Of a stretch of DNA of 64,000 nucleotides, positions 46,824 to 59,217 are shown piece after piece. Source of the stretch: Lantana camara. Taxonomy: Eukaryota; Streptophyta; Magnoliopsida; Lamiales; Verbenaceae. Location of the stretch: NCBI GenBank assembly GCA_037501455.1, contig CM074862.1:61659501-61723500 (forward strand), given 5' to 3'. The notes under the pieces are model-generated. The model had not been told where the DNA came from and did no database searches. It worked only from the letters and a program-made list of their open reading frames with translations. A program made the translations under genes and the position numbers. Within the stretch, counting starts at the first letter, position 1. Each line of letters begins with the position of its first letter.

Positions 46824-48039
46824 TCGAGTAGGCACTGGTATAGCTCGTATTCATGTATTGTTGTCTTTCAGGTGAGGGTGTTTTCGTTCTAGTTACTTAT
46901 ATAAACCCTACAACACATATGTGAAATGTTTTGGCCAAAAACCTATTGTATATCTACATAGTTTTCAAATGAATCATCAAGTAAATGATTTCAAGAAATG
47001 AACTGTTACCATTGAAATGAAATGTTTTAATGATCCTTACTATTTTGGCGAGAAATGCACTGCACTGTATTGTGGGCCTATGGGAAACGTGGGATTGGAA
47101 ACCAGCACGATATCGGGCCGTCGGGCATACCTTAAAATGTAGTACCCTTTGAGAATTTCTCATGCGACCGAGGAGATAGGAAGGTGAGTTATTCTTGAGC
47201 CGATGGTAAACCATCAAGGGAGCAGGTAGGAGTCATGAGCCCCCGTCTCAAAATGTTAATGGATGGTTCGGACCGATCAATCGACCATCATCCCGTGGAA
47301 AAAAGGTTGGAAATAATATTAATGATTGAATGAATGTAATGATTTATTATGAATTATTATATTGAATGTATGAATGTCATATTCTTGTTAATTAATAACT
47401 TCAACAAGGTACATGGTCGGAGTTTGGTTGGAGAATTATGTACGATCACTCGCCGAACATTTAACCACCAAAAATGGAATTCGAAAATGATCTTAAATTG
47501 GAATAGTTATAAAATCCGAGTATTGATAACTACTTTCTTGCCCTACGGGGAACTAATTTTAATTAAAATTTTGATTGGGATTTATGATTTGCATGTGCAT
47601 GTTTTATATATATATATAGCTCCTGCTCACTCAGTCGTCTAGAGACTGACCCCTTTTTCCACCTCTCCAGATTCTTACAGGTTTCGCTAGGTGGAAGTTG
47701 AGTCTTAGTGTAACGTTTAAGTCACCCTTGTACACTTGAGTAACATTTCATTATGTCGAATATTTTGTTGTATTATTGCATTGCATTGATATATTGTTCG
47801 GGCTTGAAAGCCAATTGTTATTTATTGATGTATATGGATTCGGGACAAGTTACATGTTCAGTTGAACCCGTTGCTAGGATTGCATGCTGTATTGGTATTT
47901 ACGGTCAGATTCATGAATTGGAGATTACAACACGTTGATGATACTGAATAGAATTGAGATTTATGTTTGATTGTAATTGTGTATATGCCATTGTTGTTTC
48001 CGTACTGCACATTTTGTATTCTCTGATTGATTGGTACAG
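46824..48039 (+). repeat. Plus-strand Tekay-like LTR fragment
   Basis: Colinear with the outer chromovirus LTR from its mini-exon donor onward: ttcaggtgaggg (46870), acaacacatatgtgaaatgtttt.gccaaaa, and ctcagtcgtctagagactgac near 47630 (compare 12950). Truncated at the right by the LTR starting at 48040. Noncoding. Confidence 0.65.
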
Positions 48040-49226
48040 TGTAGCACCCCGCACGGTGGGTCACCACATCCCCCGTACCTAAACCCGAACTCGCATATGA
48101 AATGGGAAGTCCATACACGAGCCCAAGTCTAAGCGAACGGGAGACCACATACTCACTGGGCTAAGCGGAGCTAAAACTAAACCAGAGCACCCGAGAAATA
48201 AAACAAATAGCAGAAGCAAGGAGTTCTAGTAATATAAAATTTCAAAATCAACATATACAACAAGTGATCAAATATACATAGCCATAACAATTCATGTCTA
48301 ACAAAATTCATAACATGATCAATTCATTGAATACAAGACAAAAAAATGAATACAATGCACCTAGCACGACCTTTACCCAAAAGTTAGACTCGAACGACCC
48401 ACTTCTCCGCCTAGCTCGTGCTCAAAAGACCTGCAAACTAAAACTGGTAAAAGAGAGGTGTCAGTCATATCTCGACTGAGTGAGGGGGCTAACGCACACC
48501 CACACACTATACATAAATAGATGAAAGCACGTAAAAGATAAAGGTTATGAACTGGGAATAGGTTTTTCATACCAAAACATTTTCAACGAACATTACATAT
48601 CATACACGTATACATTACATCATTAAAGGCTCTATTCTCATTCCATAACCCAACCCTTTCATTAAGCTCGGTGAGTACGAGCATCCACCATTACTTCTCA
48701 TTACATTACATTACATAAAACAGAAATCACATTCAATCCTCCCCTTCGGTGATGGAAGGGTCCGTCAACCCTAACCATCCATTAGTAAATTCCTCGAGGG
48801 GCTATTAACCCACACGAGTGCCATTATAAATTCCTCGAGGGGTAGCTAACCCACACGAGTCCTCCCCGGTTCATTCTGAAGGCATCAAGAGCACCATGTC
48901 TTCCCGACCTCCCAGGGTTGAACGTAATACCTTGGATGGAGAGTGTACAGGGATGATAACCGGCGACCCCATGGCCGACTCGGGTCTCCCTTACCCACGT
49001 CTCCGGGGCCCAACATTACCATTACATTACCTTTCATTGCATTCTCGCTCATTGTCAATCATTAACATTACATACATTAACATTAAACTTTCATAAACCT
49101 TAAACTTTCATTAAAAGTATGAGCTCATATATGCTCGTAGATATAGCCCTTTAGAAAGCCGAAACCTTGATAACAAGATCATAAACATATTGTACATTAG
49201 ACGTATTTAACTATATATATAATGTT
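48040..49226 (-). mobile_element. Tekay-like LTR, left part
   Basis: It starts tgtagcaccccgcacgg. It is interrupted by the gag-only element (49227-55441) and continues at 55442. Noncoding; the short frames are shared by other LTRs. Confidence 0.75.
49222..49226. other. 5-bp target-site duplication (left) of gag-only element
   Basis: atgtt; the partner at 55442-55446 is atatt (one transition). Confidence 0.7.
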
Positions 49227-49989
49227 TGTAACGCCCCAATCTTTCAATTATGCAATATGTGATTTAATGTGAAATAATTGACCTTAAGTGATCATTTATC
49301 ATTAATTTAGGGACTTAATTGCATGAAATAGTCTTGGACTTAATTGATCATTTTCCATGAGTGTGAACTTAATTGCATGACTTAGGTTTTGGAGGGATTA
49401 AATTGCAAAATGTGCTTAGACTTATAATATCTAGCTTATATATCCCTTTGATTGCATCAAACATATACACACATGATCCCTTCCCTCTCTCCCTCATCTC
49501 GTTTCTTAAACCCCAAGAAGAAGAAGAGGAGTTCTTCATTTCAAGCTTGGATTTGGAGGGAAATTGCATACTTTGAAGCATAATCATCATCACAACATCA
49601 TCTCTTTTCCTTCTTCTCATTCATTCAAGGTATTGAGTTTAGTTGGAGGATTTCATGTATATATATGAGAATTAGGTTTATGGCTTGAGTTTGCCTAAAT
49701 GTGTTTTACTTGGTGAAAGCATGATCATATGATTTTAGCTTGCATTTGATGTACATATTATGAAGTTTATAAGCTTGGAGCATGAGTTAATGTATGGGTT
49801 TGATCTTGATGATTCTTGATGTTAAGCATGGATTTCAATGTTTATAGGAGATATTATTGAACTATAAGCATGCCAGTATGTGTATTACTTGATTTACATC
49901 ATTTGGGGGTTGTATTTTGGGTGTTTGAATGATTTTGTGGTTTATTTCGTGCTTCCCCTGCATAACTGCCCTGTTTTTCTCTTCTGCGT

Positions 49990-50190
49990 ACGTGACACGG
50001 GCGTGTCATGTCTTCCCCTTTCAGTGTGACATGGGGGTGCATTGTCGTTGGCCTGAGTTTTCTGTACCGTGACATGGGGGTGTCATGGATTGCTTTGTTT
50101 TGGTGACACGCTTCTGTTCGCATGCTTTTTGCCGCTGTAACGTGACACGGGGTGTCACGGTTTAGTGTATATTTGTGACACGGGCGTGCC
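49990..50190. repeat. Palindrome array, GTGACACGGGCGTGTCAC type
   Basis: About six degenerate copies, including gtgacacgggcgtgtcat, ccgtgacatgggggtgtcatgg and cgtgacacggggtgtcacg. The 3' LTR copy (about 53895-54100) has better arms, for example ccgtgacacgggggtgtcacgg. Confidence 0.85.
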
Positions 50191-50376
50191 ACACTCTGTT
50201 TCATGCATATTTTGGTTGCATGCTACTATACATGTTATTATATGCTTGTTTTATGCTTAGATATGATCATGACATTTGATAATTGTCCATTCTTGTTATT
50301 GTACGTCATGTTACGCCGTTCGTCCTAATTGGTTCATTTGAGTCGTGTCTTATGTACACTTGTCTTTGTTGCACAG

Positions 50377-50443
50377 ACCAGCACACCAGTGATGTGGAGT
50401 GGGATTCTTAGACCGCGTTTTTCTCTTTATTTTGTCGGTACAG
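50377..50443 (+). other. Predicted LTR leader mini-exon, 67 nt
   Basis: Acceptor tctttgttgcacag, donor acag/gtgaggttta. In the 3' LTR the acceptor has decayed to cacaaa. Confidence 0.5.
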
Positions 50444-51545
50444 GTGAGGTTTAATTTCTAGATATACAGGACCGTTACAACCCTATGTGATGTTTTAAGC
50501 CAAAAGGTATCTATATATCTATAGTTTTCCAAACTCTATTGGTTTTCAACTGATTTACTGAATTGTACGGTATTGATTGATCGTGTTTTGGGCGAGTATA
50601 TTGTATCGTGCACTGTGGGCCCGAGAGTGAGTGTTTGAGCCAACCGGGAAAGCATGGGCTGACAGGTAACTCTTACACTCCTCTCAACCATGGGGATGAA
50701 CCCTGAATCCATCAGGAGGTTTGGTGGAGGAAGGAGTCCCGTACGTGGGAGTCATGTTCCTGACGTACACTGTGTTTACCGTGGATGGTTCGGGCCTTGA
50801 AAACACACCATCACCCGGAGGAAGAAGGAAGGACTAAAACTGTTAATTGTGCACTGTAAATAGAGTGCTTGATCACTTAATTAATTAACTAAAAGTATCG
50901 TGATTGTACACTGTTGGGAGTAAGGTTGGAGAATTTCCCTCACTCGTCGGGCCATCGATTGATTTATTGAAATTGATTGAAGTGTCTAATATGATAGTGG
51001 TAATCTCGGGCGAGTTTACGTTGTTATTGAACTTATATTGTTTCAAATTTGGTTTCCAACTATAAACCTTACCCGAGGTTACGACTTGCATGTAATCTGC
51101 GCTTATATCTATTATGCCCCCTCGCTCAGTCTGTGGTAGACTGACACCTCACCTTTCAATTTTACAGGTTGTGTGCTAGGCGGGATTGGTGTCGAGTCAA
51201 GTCTTTCTTTTCAGGTCTAGCACGTGTCCATCCTACCTTGTTGCATATGTATTGTTATTTTTGGATTATATGAAATATTATGTATTTGAGAGATGATAAT
51301 GTATTGATATTTAATGTTAGGTTTTAGATTACTTGATAAATGCTCGTGAATGGCAGGATTATGTTTATTCCTTTTTGCATTGTGGTAATTGGTTTGGGGT
51401 TAGTCCCACCTAGCTAGTCAAGTCTTTATTTCTTGTCACCCGTTCGCTATGGCTTAGTTCATGTATGGATTGTCCGTTTCATATGTGGACTGAGCTATAG
51501 TGCGGGGGATGTGGCACCTTTGCCCTCCGGGTGCTACATCTAAGG

Positions 51546-51557
51546 TGGTATCAGAGC
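51546..51557 (+). promoter_or_regulatory. Primer-binding site of gag-only element
   Basis: tggtatcagagc, eight bases after the 5' LTR. Confidence 0.93.
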
Positions 51558-51779
51558 CCGGTTGCAAAACGGGCCTCTAGTGTCGTGTCGTGTCGAGTCT
51601 AGGTCGTGCGGCATAGGAATTAATTGTCAACTTGAGAGTCTTGCATCTTTAACTGAATTTATTTGACTTATTTGAATTATTTGAATAACTTGAAGTCTTT
51701 GAATTATGTGAATTACTGGTGACTTGGGATTTAATTGCAACCATTAGCATCCACTAATGTCACATGCATCCTTAGTGTC

Positions 51780-51790
51780 TTGAATACAGG
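51780..51790 (+). other. Predicted 3' splice site at the gag start
   Basis: cttgaatacag/g is one base before the gag ATG at 51791. With the donor at 50444 this gives a 1346-nt intron (50444-51789) covering the LTR end and PBS. Confidence 0.5.
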
Positions 51791-52756
51791 ATGCACCGAG
51801 GTCGTCATCATCGTGATCGTTCTCAGGGACATCGACATCGTCGGCATCATCATCGCGAGAGATCACCGCCCCCTCCAGCTCAACCACAGGACTTCATGAA
51901 TGCTGTGGTTGGCCTTATAGATCAGAGGATGAGAGAGCATGTTCCTCCCGCAGTACCTGCTCCACCAGTGCAATTAGAAGCACCTCTCTCAACTATACTT
52001 AGGGAATTCCAGAATCAACACCCTCCTAAATTCTTCTACGACAATGATACCGAGGCGGAGATGTGGTTAAAGGAAGTAGAGAGAATTTGGGAGCATATAC
52101 CTTGTGAGTCTCGAGAGAAAGCTCGTTGCACCATTACATTGATCCAAGAAGAGGCTTACTCTTGGTGGGAAAGTACTAAGATAGTGTTGGAGGCCACCGG
52201 GGAGGAGATTAATTGGGAGGTCTTTACTTGAGAGTTTAAGAATAAGTTCATTCCTCCCTCAGCACGTACTAGGAGATTGAAGGAGTTTACCGAGTTAAAC
52301 CAAGGAAGGACGTCAGTTTCGGAGTATATAGCCGAGTATGAGAGGCTATCCCGCTATGCACCTAATATAGCGAGTGATGACTTTCATAAAGCAATGCAGT
52401 TTGTGCAAGGACTTCGACCGGACATACAAGAGGCATTAGAAGGGGTCAATACAAGCACGTGGGCCAAAGCTACTATCAAAGCTTTGAAAGTTGAGGATGC
52501 TGTAAATGCTAGGAGTTCTACGTCACGAGCGGGATCGACTCAGACGACTCTACATAAACCGTCTTGGTCACCATCTCCAGAAAAATCTCTCTGCACTTAT
52601 TGTGGACGTGACACCCACACTTATGATGGTTGTAGGAAGCGGTTGCGTCTGTGTTTCCGTTGTGGGAGTGCTGAGCATCAGATAGATACATGTCCGGAGC
52701 GACAAGAACTATCCACCGGGGGTCAACAACCATTTAACAGGCAAGAACAATGGTGA
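51791..52756 (+). pseudogene. gag: gag of the gag-only element, one nonsense mutation
   Basis: MHRGRHHRDRSQGHRHRR is a basic His/Arg-rich N terminus (residues 1-30). It is followed by PPPPAQPQ, DFMNAVVGLIDQR, the Gag core (EMWLKEVERIWEHIP, YSWWESTKIVLEA, NKFIPPSAR, YERLSRYAPNIA, FVQGLRPDIQEAL) and two zinc knuckles (CTYCGRDTHTYDGC, CFRCGSAEHQIDTC). About 321 codons, then TGA. A TGA at 52229-52231 replaces the Arg before EFKNKF, consistent with CGA to TGA. No protease, RT or integrase follows; 52757-53092 is noncoding. Close kinship with the outer chromovirus Gag suggests past mobilisation by that family. Confidence 0.93.
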
Positions 52757-53092
52757 ACGGTACATCTAAACATGCATATCACGTGCATCATACGCTTTCT
52801 TATTTTATATATTTGTATTCCTTGTGTTTGCTATTTGCTTTTGTGTGAATAATTGAAATGTTGATTTTCCTACTTGCTCCATATGTGATGGTGTATGTAA
52901 GTGTTATTTAAGTTCGGGCGTGGTATGTTTGTGTGAGAGTCGGGGTTCTCTCTTTTGTGTAAGAGACGGGATTCTCTCTTCTGTGTGAGAGACGGGGTGC
53001 TCTCTTGTTTGTTGAGAAATGGGGCTTTCTCATTAATTGTTCGGGGAGACGGGGTTCTCTCATCTTGTGTCTTAATTTGTAGTTCGAGTAGT
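52757..53092 (+). repeat. Noncoding stretch with gagagacgggnttctctc hairpin repeats
   Basis: No coding capacity. Between about 52930 and 53062 five imperfect copies of a ~30-bp motif follow one another. Each has gagaga/tctctc arms around a gggg core: gagagtcggggttctctc, agagacgggattctctc, gagagacggggtgctctc, gagaaatggggctttctc, gagacggggttctctc. Confidence 0.8.
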
Positions 53093-53111
53093 GGACCTGG
53101 GGACCAGGTCC
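53093..53111 (+). other. PPT-proximal hairpin
   Basis: ggacctg-gggac-caggtcc, a 7-bp perfect stem just before the PPT. Confidence 0.7.
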
Positions 53112-53128
53112 TTTTAAGGAGGGGTGAT
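53112..53128 (+). promoter_or_regulatory. Polypurine tract of gag-only element
   Basis: tttaaggaggggtgat directly before the 3' LTR. Confidence 0.85.
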
Positions 53129-55441
53129 TATAACGCCTCAATCTTTCAATTATGCAATATGTGATTTAATGTGAAATAATTGACCTTAAGTGATCATTTA
53201 TCATTAATTTGGGGACTTAATTGCATGAAATAATCTTGGACTTAATTGATCATTTTCCATGAGTGTGAACTTAATTGCATGACTTATGTTTTGGAGGGAT
53301 TAAATTGCAAAATGTGCTTAGACTTATAATATCTAGCTTATATATCCCTTTGATTGCATCAAACATATACACACATGATCCCTTCCCTCTCTCCCTCTTC
53401 TCGTTTCTTAAACCCCAAGAAGAAAAAGAGGAGTTCTTCATTTCAAGCTTGGATTTGGAGGGAAATTGCATACTTTGAAGCATAATCATCATCACAACGT
53501 CATCTCTTTTCCTTCTTCTCATTCATTTAAGGTATTGAGTTTAGTTGGAGGATTTCATGTATATATATGAGAACTAGGTTTATGGCTTGAGCTTACCTAA
53601 ATGTGTTTTACTTGGTGAAAGCATGATCATATGATTTTAGCTTGCATTTGATGTACATATTATGAAGTTTATAAGCTTGGAGCATGAGTTCATGTATGGG
53701 TTTGATCTTGATGATTCTTGATGTTAAGCATGGATTTAAGTGTTTATAGGAGATATTATTGAACTATAAGCATGCTAGTATGTGTATTACTTGATTTACA
53801 TCATTTGGGAGTTGTATTTTGTGTGTTTGAATGATTTTGTGGTTTATTTCGTGCTTCCCCTGCATAACTGCCCTGTTTTTCTCTTCTACGTACGTGACAC
53901 GGGCGTGTCATGTCTTCCCCTTTCAGTGTGACACGGGGGTGCATTGTTGTTGGCCTGGCTTTTCTGTACCGTGACATGGGGGTGTCATGGATTGCTTTGT
54001 TTTGGTGACACGCTTCTGTTCGCATGCTTTTTGCCGCTGTACCGTGACACGGGGGTGTCACGGTTTAGTGTACATTTGTGACACGGGCGTGTCACACTCT
54101 GTTTCATGCATATTTTGGTTGCATGCTACTATACGTGTTATTATATGCTTGTTTTATGCTTAGATATGATCATGACATTTGATAATTGTCCATTCTTGTT
54201 ATTGCACGTCATGTTACACCGTTCGTCCTAATTGTTTCATTTAAGTCGTGTCTTATGTACACTTGTCTTTGTTGCACAAACCAGCACACCAGTGACGTGG
54301 AGTGGGATTCTTAGACCGCGTTTTTCTCTTTATTTTGTCGGTACAGGTGAGGTTTAATTTCTAGATATATAGGACAGTTACAACCCTATGTGATGTTTTA
54401 AGCCAAACGGTATCTATATATCTATAGTTTTCCAAACTCTATTGGTTTTCAACTGATTTACTGAATTGTATTGTATTGATTGATCGTGTTTTGGGCGAGT
54501 ATATTGTATCGTGCACTATGGGCCCGAGAGTGAGTGTTTGAGCCAACCGGGAAAGCATGGGCTGACGGGTAACTCTTAGACTCCTCTCAACCGTAGGGAT
54601 GAACCCTGAATCCATCAGGAGGTTTGGTGGAGGAAGGAGTCCCGTACATGGGAGTCATGTTCCCGATGTACACTGTGTTTACCGTGGATGGTTCGGGCCT
54701 TGCAAACACACCATCACCCGGAGGAAGAAGGATGGACTGAAACTGTTAATTGTGCACTGTAAATAGATTGCTTGATCACTTAATTAATTAACTAAAAGTA
54801 TCGTGATTGTACACTGTTGGGAGTAAGGTTGGAGAATTTCCCTCACTCGCCGGGCCACCAATTGATTTATTGAAATTGATTGAAGTGTCTAATCTGATAG
54901 TGGTAATCTCAGGCGAGTTTACGTTGTTATTGAACTTATATTGTTTCCAATTTGGTTTCCAGCTATAAACCTTACCCGAGGTTACGACTTGCATGTAATC
55001 TGCGCTTATATCTATTATGCCCCCTCGCTCAGTCTGTGGTAGACTGACACCTCACCTTTCAGTTTTGCAGGTTGTGTGCTAGGCGGGATTGGTGTCGAGT
55101 CAAGTCTTTCTTTTCGGGTCTAGCACGTGTCCATCCTACCTTGTTGCATATGTATTGTTATTTTTGGATTATATGAAATATTATGTATTTAAGAGATGAT
55201 AATGTATTGATATTTAATGTTAGGTTTTAGATTACTTGATAAATGCTCGTGAATGGCAGGTTTATGTTTATTCCTTTTTGCATTGTGGTAATTGGTTTGG
55301 GGTTAGTCCCGCCTAGCTGGTCAAGTCTTTATTTCTTGTCACCCGTTCGCTATGGCTTAGTTCATGTATGGATTGTCCGTTTCATATGTGGACTGAGCTA
55401 TAGTGTGGGGGATGTGGCACCTTCACGCTCCGGGTGCTACA
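53129..55441 (+). mobile_element. 3' LTR of gag-only element
   Basis: 2313 bp. Its first bases read tataacgcc instead of tgtaacgcc, a G-to-A change at the invariant TG end. Ends ccgggtgctaca. Confidence 0.95.
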
Positions 55442-56660
55442 ATATTTAGTAGCATGCGGGCTAGAAAACGAGCATTTAAGGGTCTTAGGTCGCTTAACTA
55501 AAAAGAAAAGAACCTAAACCTCACCTTTGAACAAAAGTGTAGTGTGTTGCGAGAAAACGACCCCAAACAACTTAGGCTTTGGGTACGACTCCTCCCGGAA
55601 GCACCCCTGAGACAAACAAACGTAACACTAAAGACTTAGACTCAAACATGTACCATATAGACGCACGACGATTCTAATGGATGCTATGAATGCAAGAAAT
55701 ATCAAATGAACGCTTAAACGTTTACAAATTTCATTTCACGTTCTTCCCTTCAATATCATATCATAAATTTCATATCAAGTAAAATTCGTATCAAATGAAT
55801 CCATAAAATTAATTCAAGACATTTATCATATAATTCAACATATTCACATAGCATATAAGTCATAAACAATTAGAGAGAAGGCATTTAAAGAGCATGAAAT
55901 GAATTACGAAAATCATACACGCGAGGTCGAATTATTCAATGTAATAACATATATAAATTTAACGAAACAAATTCCATAATTAAAATTATAACATAACATA
56001 CATATATTATGTAATATAATATATATAAACATATATATACACCCACGTACACACACACATGCACAAAACACAAATTCAAATACGTATGCATGCAAATTTT
56101 AATTTCCATGCATGCACAAATTATACCATATACACACCCACATATATATATATATATATATATATATTCACAATTGTATTTATAATTACATATTACACAC
56201 ACACATATATATATATACATGCACACACGTACCTACAATCACATGCACAAATTACAATTCATATAAACATATATGTATTTACACTCACCACCGTATCACA
56301 TATATAACAAGAAAAGATGAAAGAAATGCATGCGGCAGCTAAAACTCCAAAGCGCAGGCTACCCAGCCGTGGAAAAATCACACAAAAAGGTCCCCTCCCG
56401 GGGACAAACATGCAGAATGTTTTTTGCGTAAAAGTCCCCGGCCAGGGACTTTTACCTTGCAATTTCTCCCCAGCCGGGGAGAGCAGTTACAACAGCAAAA
56501 GAACAGCAGTTCAGCAACTCAAAACAGGGCAAGAAGCAGGGTATATGCAGCAGCAATTAAGGTAGCAAATGGACAGCAACAACAACTCAAAATAACGCAG
56601 CAAAACAGCTTTTAAATTAGCACATAGCAACAGCAAAACTGTACGTACGAACGAAAGGGG
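55442..56660 (-). mobile_element. Tekay-like LTR, continuation of 48040-49226
   Basis: It resumes after the atatt duplication with agcatgcgggctagaaaacg (compare 41420). Mini-exon 55526-55606. AT- and CA-rich microsatellites at 56020-56230, including (ta)n at 56145-56165. Palindromes at 56390-56490 (ggtcccctcccggggac, agtccccggccagggact, ctccccagccggggag), and a CAG/CAA-rich stretch at 56500-56630. Interrupted at about 56661 by another LTR. The short frames in the microsatellites are not genes. Confidence 0.7.
55526..55606 (-). other. Predicted LTR leader mini-exon, 81 nt
   Basis: Minus strand: acceptor tttgtctcag, donor aaag/gtgaggttta. Confidence 0.5.
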
Positions 56661-57991
56661 TGTCACAACACCTAAGCCCAATCCACATACGAAATGGGAA
56701 ACCCGTACATGAACTAAGCAGAGGCAAACAGGAGATAGATAGACACACACCTAAGCTAGGCGAAACGTAGACCCTGAAACTCAAAACAAATGTGTATGCG
56801 AAAGCAAATCATACAATCGAATATTATATCACAAGCAGCAGGTGGCGGGTTCAACTAGCATAGATACCTAATCCCGAATAATACATAAATCATAAAGGCA
56901 AACGGGTTCAAACTGTTTCATAGAAACCAGTCCCAAAAATTTAATTACATAAAATAAACAATACAATATACGTACTCAAACAAATTCAGAAACATATGAA
57001 ATGCAATAGACCCGAACGGAACAAAAGACACTACAGACTCTAGCTTTAACTCCATGCAACACCTGCATACTAAAAACAATAAGGAGGGAGAGGGGTCAGT
57101 CACACTGACTGAGTGAGGGGCTACCCACACACAGTACATACGTATAAGGAGCAAAACACGTACAAATCATAATATTCGTGAACTCAGGGATAGTTTTTGC
57201 ACAGTAAAATATTTTCCTGTGATACATACATATAGGGGTTTCTTATCAAAACAGGACAAAACCTAACTTAATAAATTCTTACATTTCTTACATATCAAAT
57301 CATACCATATCTTATCAAATCAAATCTAATTTTAGCTCATACTTCCAAAAGATTCATATTTTAACTTAATTATGAATCTTTCCCCGTTTCACAAACTTCA
57401 ACAGAGCATATATACAAAACTCAGCGGGTACGAGTAACAGATTGCATCCTGGACTCCTCATACAAATCATAAAATATCAAAACAAATTAGACAAATCATA
57501 CATACCTCATTCTCTGGCGATGTAAGGGTTGCGCGTCCCTAACCATCCATACAGAAGAGGAGAGCGCGAACACTCAACCCTAAGGGTCCTATCCCCTTCC
57601 CAAACCTCCTGGCGGGTTCCGGGTTAGTCCTATCAAATTGGACACTATGTCTAGGGCAATGCCGTCCCGGGATTCCTAGCTTATAGTCTCCGGGGCCCAA
57701 CAGACAGACAAATAAAACAAAACAGAGCATATAACCCGCTACAGAACATAACGTAACATAACTTACAAAATATACCTTACCTTGCAACAACTATGCTTTA
57801 CATACCTCTCCGTGTCAAATCCATAACATATCCATAGCTTGTAGCACTCGGCTCATAAGAGGCACACGGTTTGAAGCATAATTTAGTGTTGCAAACATAA
57901 AAAATTAAACAAGCGTACATAGGCTTGTACATAGCGTATCATACTTGTAAAAGCTTAGCAAAGTCATAAACTTACATATCTCACACGTATT
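56661..57991 (-). mobile_element. Tekay-like LTR, left part
   Basis: Start tgtcacaacacctaagccc appears degenerate. The body is colinear with other Tekay-like LTRs (gaaatgggaaacccg, gactgagtgagggg, ctccggggcccaac). Split by the solo copia LTR, it continues to 61343. Confidence 0.65.
57987..57991. other. 5-bp target-site duplication (left) of solo copia LTR
   Basis: gtatt, repeated exactly at 60271-60275. Confidence 0.9.
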
Positions 57992-59148
57992 TGTTAGGAA
58001 TAGTGCCCTAGAAAGCCGATTAGTTATAATCCGTTTTGGGGCTTTCCTAGTATCACAGACAATCTTTGAATAATATACGATTGATTAATATCATAGGCAA
58101 ACACTTCTTTATATGCTCTTGTTTGGTATGCGTTTACTTTAGCTGTGCATGTATGAGAACTCCCCTAATCCTGATGACTTTAGGACTCTACCATTTAGGT
58201 GAAATGGTTCATGAAACGAGCCCTATATCACATAAGTCATGATTAATAAAATACTCCAAGCCGATGAGTCCTACAGACAGTGGGAGTGTCAACCTGACTC
58301 CTCAAAGGCTTGCTTGTGGGATCACGCCCTTAAGAAGGACCACCTTGTTTCATGGAGGTGCAAAGTGTATAGTTGATACGTGCGTGATACATGAGGGTGC
58401 TTACTTTAATAAGTAAGTTCACTGAGGTGCCCCGTGTGAGAACATTCCTAAATGGGAAAGGAAGTTTCTATTTCAGGAAATGGAAACTTCCAGATTAGGA
58501 AATATCTCACGAGTCATTGATGTGATTAATTGATCCTTAGACTTGAGGTTCCATGTTACTTTATGAGTTAACTCTGTAGTCTTTGGTATAAGCTTTAAAG
58601 GGTGTCACCTTAGACAACTGATTCAAGGCTTATGCTGGGGCTGCACAAGTGACTCATGAAAGTGAATGAGAATCAAGAAAGGACCTACACTTGCATATGC
58701 AAGGTGATCTCTTATTGTGTAAGTCATTCATATGCCATATGGAGTCCTTGGCCAAGGCAGTAGATCAAGACATCAAGAAAAGGGTTTCTTGGATTGAGAT
58801 CTAATGGATATGAAATGCACTTAGCTTTAAGACCAGATTATTAGGGTTCTGATTATTCCCTTACCCTAGATCTTGGTTGAGAGATAGTAAGTAGGAGGAT
58901 TGTATCTCACATGAATCAATGACTTAAAGGTTCTGTCGAATCCGAACATTCCAATTCAGCTAGGGGTTAAACACCTGTTGCTAGACTATGGTTGTTTAAT
59001 CTGTGGACTGATTAATTAATTAGTGAATTAATTAATTAGGGTCACTGCTAATTGAATTGAGAACCTAGAGGGTCACACACAACAACTTGGTTACATGAGT
59101 TGAGGCTTTAAAATGATTAAACGAGTTAATCGAGCCTAGAGGGTTCCA

Positions 59149-59217
59149 CACGTGTGAAACCACACGTGTGGGTCACGTGACTGGACACGTGTCATTGTGA
59201 CACGTGTGCCACACGTG
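59149..59217. promoter_or_regulatory. Cluster of six G-boxes (CACGTG)
   Basis: Exact CACGTG at 59149, 59163, 59174, 59186, 59201 and 59212 (first bases). Most are embedded in longer acacgtgt or tcacgtga palindromes. Such boxes bind plant bZIP and bHLH factors. Confidence 0.85.

Larger units (their letters stand above)
49227..51538 (+). mobile_element. 5' LTR of gag-only (TR-GAG) element
   Basis: 2312 bp, tgtaacgccccaatc to ccgggtgctaca, nearly identical to 53129-55441. It shows a donor at 49629/49630 (caag/gtattg), palindromes at about 49990-50190 (cgtgacacgggcgtgtcatg and variants), and a mini-exon at 50377-50443. Its 3' half is clearly related to the outer chromovirus LTR (agagatgataatgtattgat). 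Confidence 0.95.
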
